In this document: positions 15,785 through 24,580 of the stretch, one piece after another
Position numbering within the stretch: position 1 is the first letter of the stretch
Layout: each line of letters opens with the position of its first letter
NCBI GenBank assembly: GCA_963813635.1
Contig: CAWEZO010000002.1
Location: 868,001-932,000 of the forward strand
DNA length: 64,000 nucleotides
Direction of reading: 5' to 3'
Source: JBBRZM01 sp963813635
Lineage (GTDB): Bacteria > Actinomycetota > Acidimicrobiia > IMCC26256 > JBBRZM01
The notes under the pieces: model-generated
What the model saw: only the letters and a program-made list of their open reading frames with translations
Told to the model about the DNA's origin: nothing
Database searches by the model: none
Position numbers and translations under genes: made by a program

Positions 15785-16852
15785 TCAGTCTTCGACGCCG
15801 AGTTGCTCGGCGCGTTCCGCCTCGGCCAGCCCGTCGATGATCTCGTCGAGGTCGCCGGCGAGGACACGGTCGAGCGCGTGGAGCGTGAGCCCGATGCGAT
15901 GGTCGGTGACGCGGTTCTCCTTGAAGTTGTACGTGCGGATCTTGTCGGAACGGCCACCACTCTTCACCTGACTGCGGCGCGCGGACGACAGCTCCTCCTC
16001 CTGACGGTCGTGTTCGATCTGCAACAGCCGGGCGCGCAGGATGCGGAGCGCCTTCTCCTTGTTTTGCAGCTGGCTCTTCTCGTCCTGACAGGTGACGACG
16101 AGTCCCGTGGGCCTGTGGGTGAGGCGCACGGCGGAGTCGGTGGTGTTGACCGACTGGCCACCGGGGCCACTCGATCGGTACACGTCGACCTCGAGGTCGT
16201 TGGGGTCGATCGCGATGTCGACCTCCTCGGCTTCGGGCAGCACCGAGACCGTCGCCGCGCTCGTGTGCACGCGGCCCTGGCTCTCGGTCACGGGCACGCG
16301 CTGCACACGGTGAGGACCGGCCTCGTGCTTGAAGCGACTCCAAGCCTCCGGGCCCTTGGCCACGAACGTGATCTCCCTGAAGCCGCCCATGTCGGACGGC
16401 TGGCTCGACAGCACCTCGAGCTTGAAGCCCCGATTGACCGCGTACTGCTGGTACATGCGGTACAGCTCGCCCGCCCAGAGGTTGGCCTCCTCGCCGCCCT
16501 CGGTGCCGCGGATCTCGACCATGACGTTCTTGCCGTCGTTGGGATCGCGCGGGATCAACAACTCCTTCAGGCGGTCGCTCAGCTGCGCGAGTCGCGCCTC
16601 CTGGGACTCCACCTCGCGTTTCCATTCCTCCTTGACGACGGCGTCGTGCTCGCTGTTCAGCAGCTCGCGCGCGTCGGCGAGATCGACGGTCGTGTCGCGG
16701 TACTCGCGGTACGTTTCGACCACCGGCTTGAGCTCGGAGTAACGCCGCCCGGCATCGGCGGCCGCGGCCTGATCACCCGATGCGTACAGCTCGGAGAGTT
16801 GCGACTCGAGTTTCTCCAGCTCCGTCTCGAGATCGGCCAGCCGCTCGAACAT
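15785..16852 (-). CDS. prfA: Peptide chain release factor 1
   Basis: RF1 reads UAA and UAG stop codons and triggers peptide release at the ribosome. The protein has 355 residues from ATG 16852 (MFERLADLETELEKLESQL), the standard RF1 start; an in-frame start at 16915 would add an unrelated leader. The codon-recognition loop reads 'VQRVPVTESQGRVHTS', with PVT in the place of the common PAT/PxT tripeptide of RF1. The catalytic 'SSGPGGQSVNTTDSAVR' carries GGQ. The intact frame and the adjacent prmC confirm the call. Confidence 0.93.
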   Translation of the reverse strand: MFERLADLETELEKLESQLSELYASGDQAAAADAGRRYSELKPVVETYREYRDTTVDLADARELLNSEHDAVVKEEWKREVESQEARLAQLSDRLKELLIPRDPNDGKNVMVEIRGTEGGEEANLWAGELYRMYQQYAVNRGFKLEVLSSQPSDMGGFREITFVAKGPEAWSRFKHEAGPHRVQRVPVTESQGRVHTSAATVSVLPEAEEVDIAIDPNDLEVDVYRSSGPGGQSVNTTDSAVRLTHRPTGLVVTCQDEKSQLQNKEKALRILRARLLQIEHDRQEEELSSARRSQVKSGGRSDKIRTYNFKENRVTDHRIGLTLHALDRVLAGDLDEIIDGLAEAERAEQLGVED

Positions 16853-16925
16853 GCGGCCCAGGGTACCGGCGGCGGTCGCTGCACCTGGTGGCCAGGAGGA
16901 CAGGCCGAGCTGCACGCCGGGACGT

Positions 16926-17873
16926 CTATGCGGAGCCGAATGCCGCTCGGCCGGTCGCCACGGGCCCGGGAGCCGGCTGGTGACTCCGCGCTTCCACCTC
17001 GGCGAGCTGCTCGGCCGTCATGACCGCCCGCAGCGACGCGATCGCAACCTCGAGCTGGTCGAGTGACGGCTCGCGCGTCGTGAGCTTCTGCAGCGCGAGC
17101 CCGGGCTTCATGAGCACGCGGATCCAGAGCCAGCGCATGTGCCCCGCGGCAAAGCGGATGATCTCGTAGCTCACTGCCGCGATCACGGGAAGCAACACGA
17201 CGCGCTCCCCGATCAGCAGTGGCCACGCCGGACGACCGAAGAACGAATACACGATGATCGCGACGATCATCACGGTCAGCAGGAAGTTGGTACCGCACCG
17301 CACGTGCTCGGTGCTGAACGTCTGCGCCGACTCGGGCGTCAGCTCGACGTCGTTTTCATACGCGGCGATCGACTTGTGCTCCGCGCCGTGATACTGGAAC
17401 ACGCGTTTGATGTCGGGTAGCCGCCCGATCAGCGTGAGGTAGCCGAGGAAGATCGCGAGCCGCAGGGTTCCCTCGGCGATGTGGAACCACGCGCTGCTGC
17501 CGTCGATCCTGCTGCCGAGCCCGTTGATGGCGAGCGCGGGAAGCACGAGGAAGAACGCGGAGAACAGGACGATGGCGATGCCGACCGCCCAGCCCATCGC
17601 CCCCTTCGAGAGCCGCTCCTCTTCGGGGACCTGCCGGTTGGCCGACCACGACAACGCCCGGAAGCCGAGCGCCATGGACTCGCCGAGCGTGGTGATGCCG
17701 CGAACGAACGGGACCTTGGCGTAGCGCTCGGCCCAGCTCGGCGCGTCGTTGACCTCGACGTCGATGTCGCCTTCGGGAGTGCGCACGGCGACGGCCCAGG
17801 TGCGCTCGCCGCGCATCATCACGCCTTCCATCACCGCTTGCCCGCCCATGTAGCGCGGCTGCGACTTGGACAT
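16926..17873 (-). CDS. DUF1385 family membrane protein
   Basis: This 315-residue protein starts at ATG 17873 (MSKSQPRYMGGQAVMEGVMMRG), the family's signature N-terminus. Further family features are 'RGITTLGESM', a long membrane helix 'AVGIAIVLFSAFFLVLPAL', the conserved 'VFQYHGAEHKSIAAYEN', 'THVRCGT'-like 'STEHVRCGTNFLL', and further helices at the C-terminus ('MIVAIIVYSFFG', 'GERVVLLPVIAAVSYEI'). DUF1385 genes typically lie next to rpmE and prfA in actinobacteria, as here. The function is unknown; the HGAEHK and C-G-T residues suggest metal or cofactor binding within the membrane. Confidence 0.88.
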   Translation of the reverse strand: MSKSQPRYMGGQAVMEGVMMRGERTWAVAVRTPEGDIDVEVNDAPSWAERYAKVPFVRGITTLGESMALGFRALSWSANRQVPEEERLSKGAMGWAVGIAIVLFSAFFLVLPALAINGLGSRIDGSSAWFHIAEGTLRLAIFLGYLTLIGRLPDIKRVFQYHGAEHKSIAAYENDVELTPESAQTFSTEHVRCGTNFLLTVMIVAIIVYSFFGRPAWPLLIGERVVLLPVIAAVSYEIIRFAAGHMRWLWIRVLMKPGLALQKLTTREPSLDQLEVAIASLRAVMTAEQLAEVEARSHQPAPGPVATGRAAFGSA

Positions 17874-17896
17874 GACGGGCCCTTCCTCGAACTTGC

Positions 17897-18124
17897 TCAG
17901 GCCTTCTTCTTGGCCTTTTCGGAGTCGGACTGCGCGAACCGGCGCTGGAAGCGCTCGACCCGCCCGCCGGTGTCGACGAGCTTCTGCTTCCCCGTGTAGA
18001 AGGGATGGCACTCGGAACACAGCTCGGCGTGGAGATCGGAGACCGTCGAGCGCGTCGTGAACGTGTTGCCACACGAGCATTTCACGGTGCACTCGACGTA
18101 GTCGGGGTGAATGTCGGTCTTCAT
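17897..18124 (-). CDS. rpmE: 50S ribosomal protein L31, zinc-binding form
   Basis: The 75-residue protein begins 'MKTDIHPDYVECTVKCSCGN', the L31 signature. Cysteines in 'CTVKCSCG' and 'LCSECHPFYTGKQK' form the C-x-C…C-x2-C zinc site of the C+ type, rather than the zinc-independent L31B used under zinc starvation. A lysine-rich C-terminal tail follows. It sits between rho and the DUF1385 gene on the same strand, 32 bp after the rho stop. Confidence 0.95.
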   Translation of the reverse strand: MKTDIHPDYVECTVKCSCGNTFTTRSTVSDLHAELCSECHPFYTGKQKLVDTGGRVERFQRRFAQSDSEKAKKKA

Positions 18125-18156
18125 GACACTCCAGTGTAGGGGCAGATGGTGCGGCC

Positions 18157-19869
18157 TCAGCCTCCGGGAGACGGGGCTTTCGCGATCTCGGCCAGGAACT
18201 CGTCGTTGCTCTTCGTGGTACGGATCTTGTCGATGAGCAACTCGAGCCCGGCACCGCCTTCGAGCGCATTGAGCACCCGGCGCAGCTTCCAGACCTGCTG
18301 GAGCTGGTCACGATCGAAGAGCAGCTCCTCGTGGCGCGTGCTCGACGCTTCGACGTCGATCGAGGGGTAGATGCGCCGTTCTGAGAGACGCCGGTCGAGG
18401 CGAAGCTCCATGTTGCCGGTGCCCTTGAACTCCTCGAAGATCACTTCGTCCATGCGACTGCCGGTCTCGACCAGCGCGGTGGCCAGGATCGTGAGCGAGC
18501 CGCCTTCCTCGATGTTGCGCGCCGCACCGAAGAACTTCTTCGGCGGGTACAGGGCGGTGGAGTCGACACCACCGGAGAGGATGCGGCCCGATGCCGGGGT
18601 CGCGAGGTTGTACGCGCGGGCCAGGCGGGTGATCCCGTCCAGCACGATCACGACGTCTTTGCCCAGCTCGACGAGCCGCTTCGCCCGATCGATCGTGAGC
18701 TCGGCCGCAGCGGTGTGCTCCTCGGACGGGCGGTCGAACGTGCTCGCGACGACCTCGCCTCGCAGCACGTGACGACGCATGTCGGTGACCTCTTCGGGCC
18801 GCTCGTCGACGAGCAGCACCATGAGGTGCACTTCCGGGTTGTTGCGTTCGATCGAGTACACGACCTGCTTGAGGATCGTCGTCTTGCCGGCTTTCGGCGG
18901 CGAGACCACGAGCCCGCGCTGGCCCTTGCCGATCGGTGAGATCAGGTCGACGATGCGGCCGGTCATGCTCATGGGCTCGTCTTCGAGCTCGAGTCGCAGC
19001 CTGGAGTCGGGGAACAGCGGCGTGAGGTCTTCGAAACGCGGACGGGCACGCGCTTCGTCGGAGGTCATGCCGTTGACCTGATCGACACGAAGCAGCGCCG
19101 GATACTTCTCGCTGCTCGCGGCGGGACGCGTCAGGCCGTGCACGTAGTCGCCCTTGCGCAACGCGAACCGGCGCACTTGCGACACGCTCACGTAGACGTC
19201 TTTGGGGGACGGGAGATATCCGTTCGTGCGCATGAAGCCATAGCCCTCGTCGCGCAGGTCGAGCAAACCCTCCACTTCGATCGGCTCGCCTTGCGGCTCG
19301 CCTCCGCCGCCTCCGCCGCCTTGCTGTTGCGACTCGCCGTCGCGTGGGCGATCGCGACCGCGGCCGCGGCGGCGACGCCGGCGGTTGCCTTCGCCGTACG
19401 ACTGACGTTCGTCTTCGGGATCGAGTCGCGCTCCCGACGTGGACTGCTTCGGACCGCCGCCATCACCGCCGCCACCGCTGCGCATCGAAGTGTCGGTACC
19501 GGTCCGCGCCTCGGCGTGATCGGACGCCGGCGCGGCAGTGGCAGTCGATTCGTCGCGACGTGGCCTCGGCGCGACATCGACCTCGGCACCGTCGACTGCG
19601 GCAAGCGCCTCTTCTTCGGCCGCGAGCGCGGCGACGGGGTCGACGTCGACCTCGGACGCCTTCTTCGACCGGACCCGCTTCGGCTTCACTTCGCCGTTGT
19701 CGTCGCTCGATCCCTCGCCGCCGTTGGCCGCGGTGAGGATCGCGTCGATCAAATCGGCCTTCTTCAGCCGCGTGGCTGACTTCACGCCCATCGCGCCGGC
19801 GATGGCATGGAGCTCTTCGCGGTCTTTGCCGTCGAGCATCGAGCGCTCGAGCTGGCCTTCGTTGCTCAT
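18157..19869 (-). CDS. rho: Transcription termination factor Rho with Arg/Gly-rich insertion
   Basis: Rho is a hexameric RNA helicase that ends transcription. It has 570 residues from ATG 19869, with GAGGAG eight bases upstream. Order: a Rho N-terminal helical domain ('LDGKDREELHAIAGAMGVK…'), a long low-complexity insertion (~residues 45-200) of acidic, then Arg- and Gly-rich sequence ('GEGNRRRRRRGRGRDRPRDG', a Gly run), the cold-shock-like RNA-binding domain ('GLLDLRDEGYGFMRTNGYLP'), then the ATPase with Walker A 'VSPPKAGKTTILKQ' (~residue 327), Walker B 'DVVIVLDGITRLARAYN' and the Q-loop region 'GGVDSTALYPPKKFFGAARN'. Large RG-rich insertions are usual in actinobacterial Rho. A candidate promoter lies ~260 bp upstream, leaving a long leader. 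Confidence 0.95.
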   Translation of the reverse strand: MSNEGQLERSMLDGKDREELHAIAGAMGVKSATRLKKADLIDAILTAANGGEGSSDDNGEVKPKRVRSKKASEVDVDPVAALAAEEEALAAVDGAEVDVAPRPRRDESTATAAPASDHAEARTGTDTSMRSGGGGDGGGPKQSTSGARLDPEDERQSYGEGNRRRRRRGRGRDRPRDGESQQQGGGGGGGEPQGEPIEVEGLLDLRDEGYGFMRTNGYLPSPKDVYVSVSQVRRFALRKGDYVHGLTRPAASSEKYPALLRVDQVNGMTSDEARARPRFEDLTPLFPDSRLRLELEDEPMSMTGRIVDLISPIGKGQRGLVVSPPKAGKTTILKQVVYSIERNNPEVHLMVLLVDERPEEVTDMRRHVLRGEVVASTFDRPSEEHTAAAELTIDRAKRLVELGKDVVIVLDGITRLARAYNLATPASGRILSGGVDSTALYPPKKFFGAARNIEEGGSLTILATALVETGSRMDEVIFEEFKGTGNMELRLDRRLSERRIYPSIDVEASSTRHEELLFDRDQLQQVWKLRRVLNALEGGAGLELLIDKIRTTKSNDEFLAEIAKAPSPGG

Positions 19870-20127
19870 CAGGGTGCTCCTCGGGGGAGATATCAGTGGG
19901 ACTGGATCATCGGGTCGAACATTGAGTGTCCAACGCTCTCCGGCCGGTCGAACCGCTTCGGCTCGTGACCGTGAGAGAAGTGGAACGCCGCGCCAGCGGC
20001 ACGGAAAGTCGCGGCCGCACGTTGACACCGCGATACCGAAACTCAAAAGGAACGAGACCCCCGATGCGATGTCCAGAGGTGCTTCGAGGAGTCACGCCGG
20101 ACCCGAGAGGGCGGCGGTTCACCACGG

Positions 20128-20156
20128 AGTGTAATCGCCGTTTCGCGCATCGGCAA
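20128..20156 (-). promoter_or_regulatory. Candidate rho promoter
   Basis: On the minus strand TTGCCG (20156-20151) and TACACT (20133-20128) are separated by exactly 17 bp. The predicted start near 20121 would leave about 250 nt of untranslated leader before the rho ATG, consistent with the long regulatory leaders known for rho genes. The 310-bp gap 19870-20179 contains no convincing gene. Confidence 0.45.
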
Positions 20157-20179
20157 CAACTGAGTGGATCTCGAGCGAG

Positions 20180-21350
20180 TCAGGCTCGATCAGCGTGGAG
20201 CAGCCTGCCCATGAGCTCGTCCGCGACAACGGGTGACGCGAGGGCCACCCCGGACTCCGTGTACGCCCCGCCGGGTCCGTCAGACTCGGAGTCGAACATC
20301 AGGTACGGCACTGCATCCGACGTGTGGGTCTTCAACGCGCAGGGCGTGGCGTGATCGGGCAAGAGCAGGATCCGATGCGCACCGCGCGCCTCGAGCGCTT
20401 CGGCGAGTGGACCGATGATCTCGGTGTCCCATCGCCGGAGTGAATCGACCTTCTCGCCCACGAGACCCTGATGACCGGCCTCGTCGGTGGCTTCGACGTG
20501 CAAGAGAAAGAAGTCGCGGTCGCGCAAGCTCGCGACGCACGCGTCGCGCTGCGCCGCGTAGTCGTTGTCGAAGCCGGCGGTCGCGCCCGGAACATCGACG
20601 ACCTCGAGCCCGGTGAGCACACCCAGGCCGCGCACGAGGTCGACCGCGGAGCTGAGTCGTCCGCTCACTCCGTAACGGTGTGCGAACGCCGGCATGGTCG
20701 GGCGCGCGCCCTGACCCCAGAGCCAGATCTGCGTCGCGGTCGAGTCGACGTCGGCAGCGACGCAGCGTACGACGTCGCGGGAGGCTTCCATCAGCGCGAT
20801 CAACTTGCTCGCGGCCGGACCCGTGGGGGGCACGGCGAGCCTGCCGGTGAGATCGTGGGGCGGCACGCACTCGGCGTCGGCAAGCTCCCGTGGCGTGACA
20901 CAGAGGTGGCGGTACTCGACGCCGGCGTGGAAGCGGATGCCGTCGCGGCCGTTGCCGAGCGCGTCGTCGAGCGCGGCGACGATCGGGGCGCTCTGCTCGC
21001 TCGAGAGGTGACCCGCCGCGAAGTCGACCATCGTGCCCGCGTCGTCGATGGTGACGAGGTTGCAGCGGAACGCGACTTCGTCGTCCCCCAGCTCCACCCC
21101 CATTGCCGCGGCCTCGATCGGTGCCCGACCGGTGTGGAACACCGTGGGGTCGTAGCCGAGGATCGACATGTTGCCGACGTCGCTGCCCGGCGGGAGACCG
21201 GCCGGGATCACTGCGGCCCGACCGACTTCGCCGCGCGCAGCGAGACGCCGCGAGATTGGGCATCGCCGCAGCTTCCAGCGGAGTGCGGTCGCCCAGCTCG
21301 GCCAACGGTTCGTCTGCGCAGCCGTCGGGCACCAGAACGACGTACTTCAT
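20180..21350 (-). CDS. ApgM-family phosphomutase-like protein; possible homoserine kinase (frameshifted)
   Basis: The protein belongs to the archaeal-type cofactor-independent phosphoglycerate mutase family (alkaline phosphatase superfamily). It starts at ATG 21350 'MKYVVLVPDGCADEPLAELG'; ATG 21359 is possible. The D-G near the start, 'PGSDVGNMSILGYDP' (the Ser nucleophile region), 'FFLLHVEATDEAGHQG' and 'LLLPDHATPC' are metal- and phosphate-binding motifs. One base near 21240 breaks the frame ('PNLAAS' / 'AARGEVGRAAVIPAG'); repaired length is ~389 residues. A subgroup of this family has been proposed as homoserine kinase in genomes lacking thrB. Here it is encoded close to hom and thrC, in the place where actinobacteria normally carry thrB, so that role is likely. 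Plain phosphoglycerate mutase is the alternative. Confidence 0.75.
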
Positions 21351-21383
21351 CGGCGTCATCGTAGGCGCGCCCGTTGCGAGGAC

Positions 21384-22678
21384 ATGAGCCGGTACCCTCG
21401 CCGTCTGCCTCTCTTTGTGCACCCGTGCCTGCGCCGCGTCGTCATCGGCTCCACGTGCGTCGGGCTCCTGATCTTCGCCGGGTGCAGCAGCAGCTCGACG
21501 CGTCATGCGACACCAAAGCGGTCGGCCGTCTCGACCACGCCCGCGCCGGCCGCAACCGGCGCGACGACAACGGCCGACGCACCCGCAACGCTCGCGACAG
21601 CGAAGGTCAAGCTCACGAAGATTGCAAGTGTCACCGGGCCAACCGCGTTCGCGCCGCGCCCGGGAGCGACACGTTGTACGTCACCGAGCAGACGGGTCGG
21701 GTCGACGCCATCCGCGGCGGCAAGGTCGAAACGCTCGTCGACCTCTCGAAGAGCGTGCTCGCAGGCGGGGAGCGGGGCCTGCTCGGACTTGCGTTCTCGC
21801 CCGACGGCTCGAAGCTCTACGTCGACTACACGTGCACGAACACCGACGATTGTGTGGACGAGCTCACCATGCAGGGCGACAACGTGAACGTGAAATCGCG
21901 ACACGCGCTGCTGCGGGTCAAGGATCCACAGCCGAACCACAACGGCGGCCAGCTCGCCTTCGGACCCGACGGCGTGCTGTACATCGCGATCGGCGACGGC
22001 GGCGCCGCCGGCGACCAGGGTCCGGGACATGACGTGGGCGGCAACGCGCAATCACTGGGCACCCTGCTGGGCAAGATTCTGCGCATCAACCCGGCGGCGT
22101 CGGCAACCGCGCCGTACACCATCCCGCGCGACAACCCGTTTGCCGGCCGCGACGGCGCGCGGGGAGAGATCTGGTCGTACGGGCTGCGCAATCCGTGGCG
22201 CTTCACGTTCGATCGCAGCACCGGTGACTTGTGGATCGGTGACGTCGGCCAGAACAAGTGGGAGGAGGTCGACTTCGCTCGTTCTGTCGGCGCGACTCCC
22301 GGCAAGCCCGGTATGAACGCGGGGCGCGGCCTCAACTTTGGATGGAACCGCTTCGAAGGCTCGCATCCGTACACGGGTGACCCGCCGTCGAACGCGGTCG
22401 GACCGATCTTCGAGTACAGCCACGACGACGGTGGGTGCGCGGTGACCGGCGGATACGTGTACCGGGGCACGGCGATCCCCGCGCTGCGCGGTGCATATCT
22501 GTGGGCCGACGAATGCATCGGCCAGGTACACGCATTCGTGCAGCAGGCCGACAAGGCCGTCGGCGAGCGTGACCTCGGCGTGAAGGCAGACCAACTCTCG
22601 TCGTTCGGGCAGGACAATGCGGGCGAGCTGTACGTCCTCTCGCTCGCGGGCGCCGTCTACAAGGTCGAAGCGGCTTGA
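21384..22678 (+). CDS. PQQ-dependent sugar dehydrogenase-like lipoprotein (frameshifted)
   Basis: This is a soluble aldose dehydrogenase-type six-bladed beta-propeller of the YliI/GdhB class, exported as a lipoprotein. The start is ATG 21384 behind GAGGAC; the signal 'CVGLLIFAGC' ends in a lipobox Cys, followed by a Ser/Thr/Ala-rich linker. The frame shifts near 21660, after which the propeller follows: 'TLYVTEQTGRVDAIRGGKV', 'GGERGLLGLAFSPDG', 'DPQPNHNGGQLAFGPDGVLYIAIGDGG', 'GEIWSYGLRNPWRFTFD', 'DLWIGDVGQNKWEEVDF' and 'GCAVTGGYVYRGTAIPAL'. The conserved H-N-G-G, R-N-P-W-R and G-D-V-G-Q motifs are typical of PQQ/calcium-binding members. It is divergent from the ApgM gene with a ~30-bp gap. 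~431 residues. Confidence 0.82.
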
Positions 22679-22699
22679 CGCCGCGCTCACTGGTCGGTG

Positions 22700-23497
22700 T
22701 TACCGCGGCTCCACACGACTCGCGACGATGCCGGAGAACCACGCGGTGAGCACGGCGGGAAGCGCGGCCGCGAACAAGCCGGCCAGGCGATTCGCGAGCC
22801 CGGGAACGCATTCGGCGTGACCGCGCTCGAACGCATTGATGCCTGACTCTGCGACGGCGTCGGCCGACAGCCACACGAAGCCCGGCAGCACGCTCGGATC
22901 GATGCCGGAAGCTGCCGGGAAGTCGGTACGCGTGAAGCCGGGGCACAGCACGAGCACGTTGACCCCGGTGCCGCGAGCCTCGTCGTGGAGTGCGTGACTG
23001 AAGCTCGTGACGAATGCCTTCGTCGCGCCGTACGTGGCGTTGTACGGCATGGGCTGGAAGCTCGCCATCGACGACACGTTGATGATGCCGCCGCGGCGCC
23101 GCTCGATCATGCCGGGTAATGCAGCATGGCTCAGGCGCACGAGCGCGACGACGTTGAGCTCGATCTCGTCGATCTCGTGGTTGACGGGCAGCTCGGCGAA
23201 TTTCCCGTACGAGCCAACCCCTGCATTGTTGACCAGCACGTCGACCGGTCGGGCCGGATCCGACAGCACGGCCTCGACCGACTTGACCCCGTCAGATGTG
23301 GCGAGGTCGGCGCTCAGCACGTCGGCCCGCACGCCGTGCTCGGCGGTGAGCCGGTCCGCGAGGTCGCGCAGTCGCGTGGCATCACGTGCGACGAGCACGA
23401 GATCGTCGCCGCGGGCCGCAAGCTTCTCGGCGAACGAACGCCCGATGCCGAGCGAAGCGCCGGTGATCAGCGTGAGCCGCTTGCGGTCGTCGTTCAT
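22700..23497 (-). CDS. Short-chain dehydrogenase/reductase
   Basis: The 265-residue protein starts at ATG 23497 behind a good GGAGGG site. It has the Rossmann NAD(P) motif 'LITGASLGIGRSFA' (TGxxxGxG), 'LVARDATRLRDLA' for cofactor choice, 'VDVLVNNAGVGSYG' (NNAG), and the catalytic 'INVSSMASFQPMPYNATYGATK' region with Ser and Y-x3-K. The C-terminal ~30 residues are hydrophobic ('LAGLFAAALPAVLTAWFSGI') and may associate with the membrane. It lies 11 bp after the thrC stop on the same strand, so it is probably co-transcribed; its substrate cannot be told. Confidence 0.85.
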   Translation of the reverse strand: MNDDRKRLTLITGASLGIGRSFAEKLAARGDDLVLVARDATRLRDLADRLTAEHGVRADVLSADLATSDGVKSVEAVLSDPARPVDVLVNNAGVGSYGKFAELPVNHEIDEIELNVVALVRLSHAALPGMIERRRGGIINVSSMASFQPMPYNATYGATKAFVTSFSHALHDEARGTGVNVLVLCPGFTRTDFPAASGIDPSVLPGFVWLSADAVAESGINAFERGHAECVPGLANRLAGLFAAALPAVLTAWFSGIVASRVEPR

Positions 23498-23508
23498 GGG
23501 AAGCCCTC

Positions 23509-24576
23509 CTAGAGGCCGAGCTCGGCAGCGACTGCCGCGGCGGTGGGGTCGACCGCCGCGCCCAACTGCACCTCGCTGATCGCACGCTGCGGATCTTTCA
23601 AGCCGTGACCGGTGACCGTACAGACAACCGTCTCCCCCATCCCTATCAGGCCCGCGCCCGCGGCCTTCAGCAGCCCGGCAACCGACGCGGCCGACGCGGG
23701 CTCGACGAAGCACCCCTCACCGGCAGCCAACAGTCGGTACGCGTCGAGGATCTCCGCATCGGTCACCGCGCCGATGTGCCCGCCGGATTCGTCTCGTGCC
23801 GCGATCGCGCCGTGCCAAGACGCCGGGTTGCCGATCTGGATCGCGGTCGCGATCGTCTCGGGATGCAGCACAGGCTCGCCGGTGACGAGCGGCGCGGCAC
23901 CGACCGCCTGCCAACCGAGCATGCGGGGCGCGCGCGTGGCCCGGCCGAGCACCTTGTACTCGGAGTAGCCCTTCCAATACGCGGTGATGTTGCCGGCGTT
24001 GCCGACCGGAATGCAGTGCACGTGTGGCGCGTCGCCGAGCGTGTCGACGATCTCGAACGCCGCGGTCTTTTGGCCCTGGATGCGATATGAGTTGATCGAG
24101 TTGACGACCGTCACGCCGCCTCGTTCCGCGAGCTCGCGCACGAGCGTGAGCGCGTCGTCGAAGTTGCCGCGCACCGGCACGACGCGCGCGCCGTGAATGA
24201 GCGCCTGCGCGAGCTTGCCCATCGCTATCTGGCCTTCGGGAATCACCACGGCGCACGTGAGCCCGGCGCGAGCCGAGTACGCCGCGGCCGATGCCGACGT
24301 GTTGCCGGTCGACGCGCACATCACGACCTTTGCGCCTTCCTCGACACCCTTGGAGATCGCCATGGTCATCCCGCGGTCCTTGAACGAGCCCGTGGGGTTG
24401 AGGCCCTCGACCTTGAGCAGCACCTGCACGCCGACGCGCTCCGAGATCGTGGGCGCTTCGAGCAATGGTGTCGCCCCTTCGAGCAACGTGATCACCGGTG
24501 TGGCCTCGGTCACCGGCAGCAGCGACCGGTACGCATCGATCACCCCCGGCCACGGCGACGGCAAGGGAGTCACCAC
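23509..24576 (-). CDS. thrC: Threonine synthase
   Basis: This PLP enzyme converts O-phosphohomoserine to threonine. The 355-residue protein contains 'LNPTGSFKDRGMTMAISKG' with the PLP Lys, 'CASTGNTSASAAAYSARAG' (substrate phosphate/PLP binding), 'VVIPEGQIAMGKLAQAL', 'NSINSYRIQGQKTAAFEI', the glycine loop 'IPVGNAGNITAYWKGY', and 'CFVEPASAASVAGL'. It belongs to the short class of threonine synthase found in actinobacteria. It starts 4 bp after the hom stop, so hom and thrC are translationally linked. No conventional homoserine kinase gene follows; the ApgM-family gene at 20180-21350 may supply the phosphohomoserine. Confidence 0.93.
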   Translation of the reverse strand: MVTPLPSPWPGVIDAYRSLLPVTEATPVITLLEGATPLLEAPTISERVGVQVLLKVEGLNPTGSFKDRGMTMAISKGVEEGAKVVMCASTGNTSASAAAYSARAGLTCAVVIPEGQIAMGKLAQALIHGARVVPVRGNFDDALTLVRELAERGGVTVVNSINSYRIQGQKTAAFEIVDTLGDAPHVHCIPVGNAGNITAYWKGYSEYKVLGRATRAPRMLGWQAVGAAPLVTGEPVLHPETIATAIQIGNPASWHGAIAARDESGGHIGAVTDAEILDAYRLLAAGEGCFVEPASAASVAGLLKAAGAGLIGMGETVVCTVTGHGLKDPQRAISEVQLGAAVDPTAAAVAAELGL

Positions 24577-24580
24577 GAGC

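Noticed and set aside
14862..16625. A 587-codon frame that would fuse prfA-region sequence to PrmC
   Set aside because: Its first half is the wrong frame of prfA; only the last third is PrmC. It is open because of the base inserted in the G-run near 15748.
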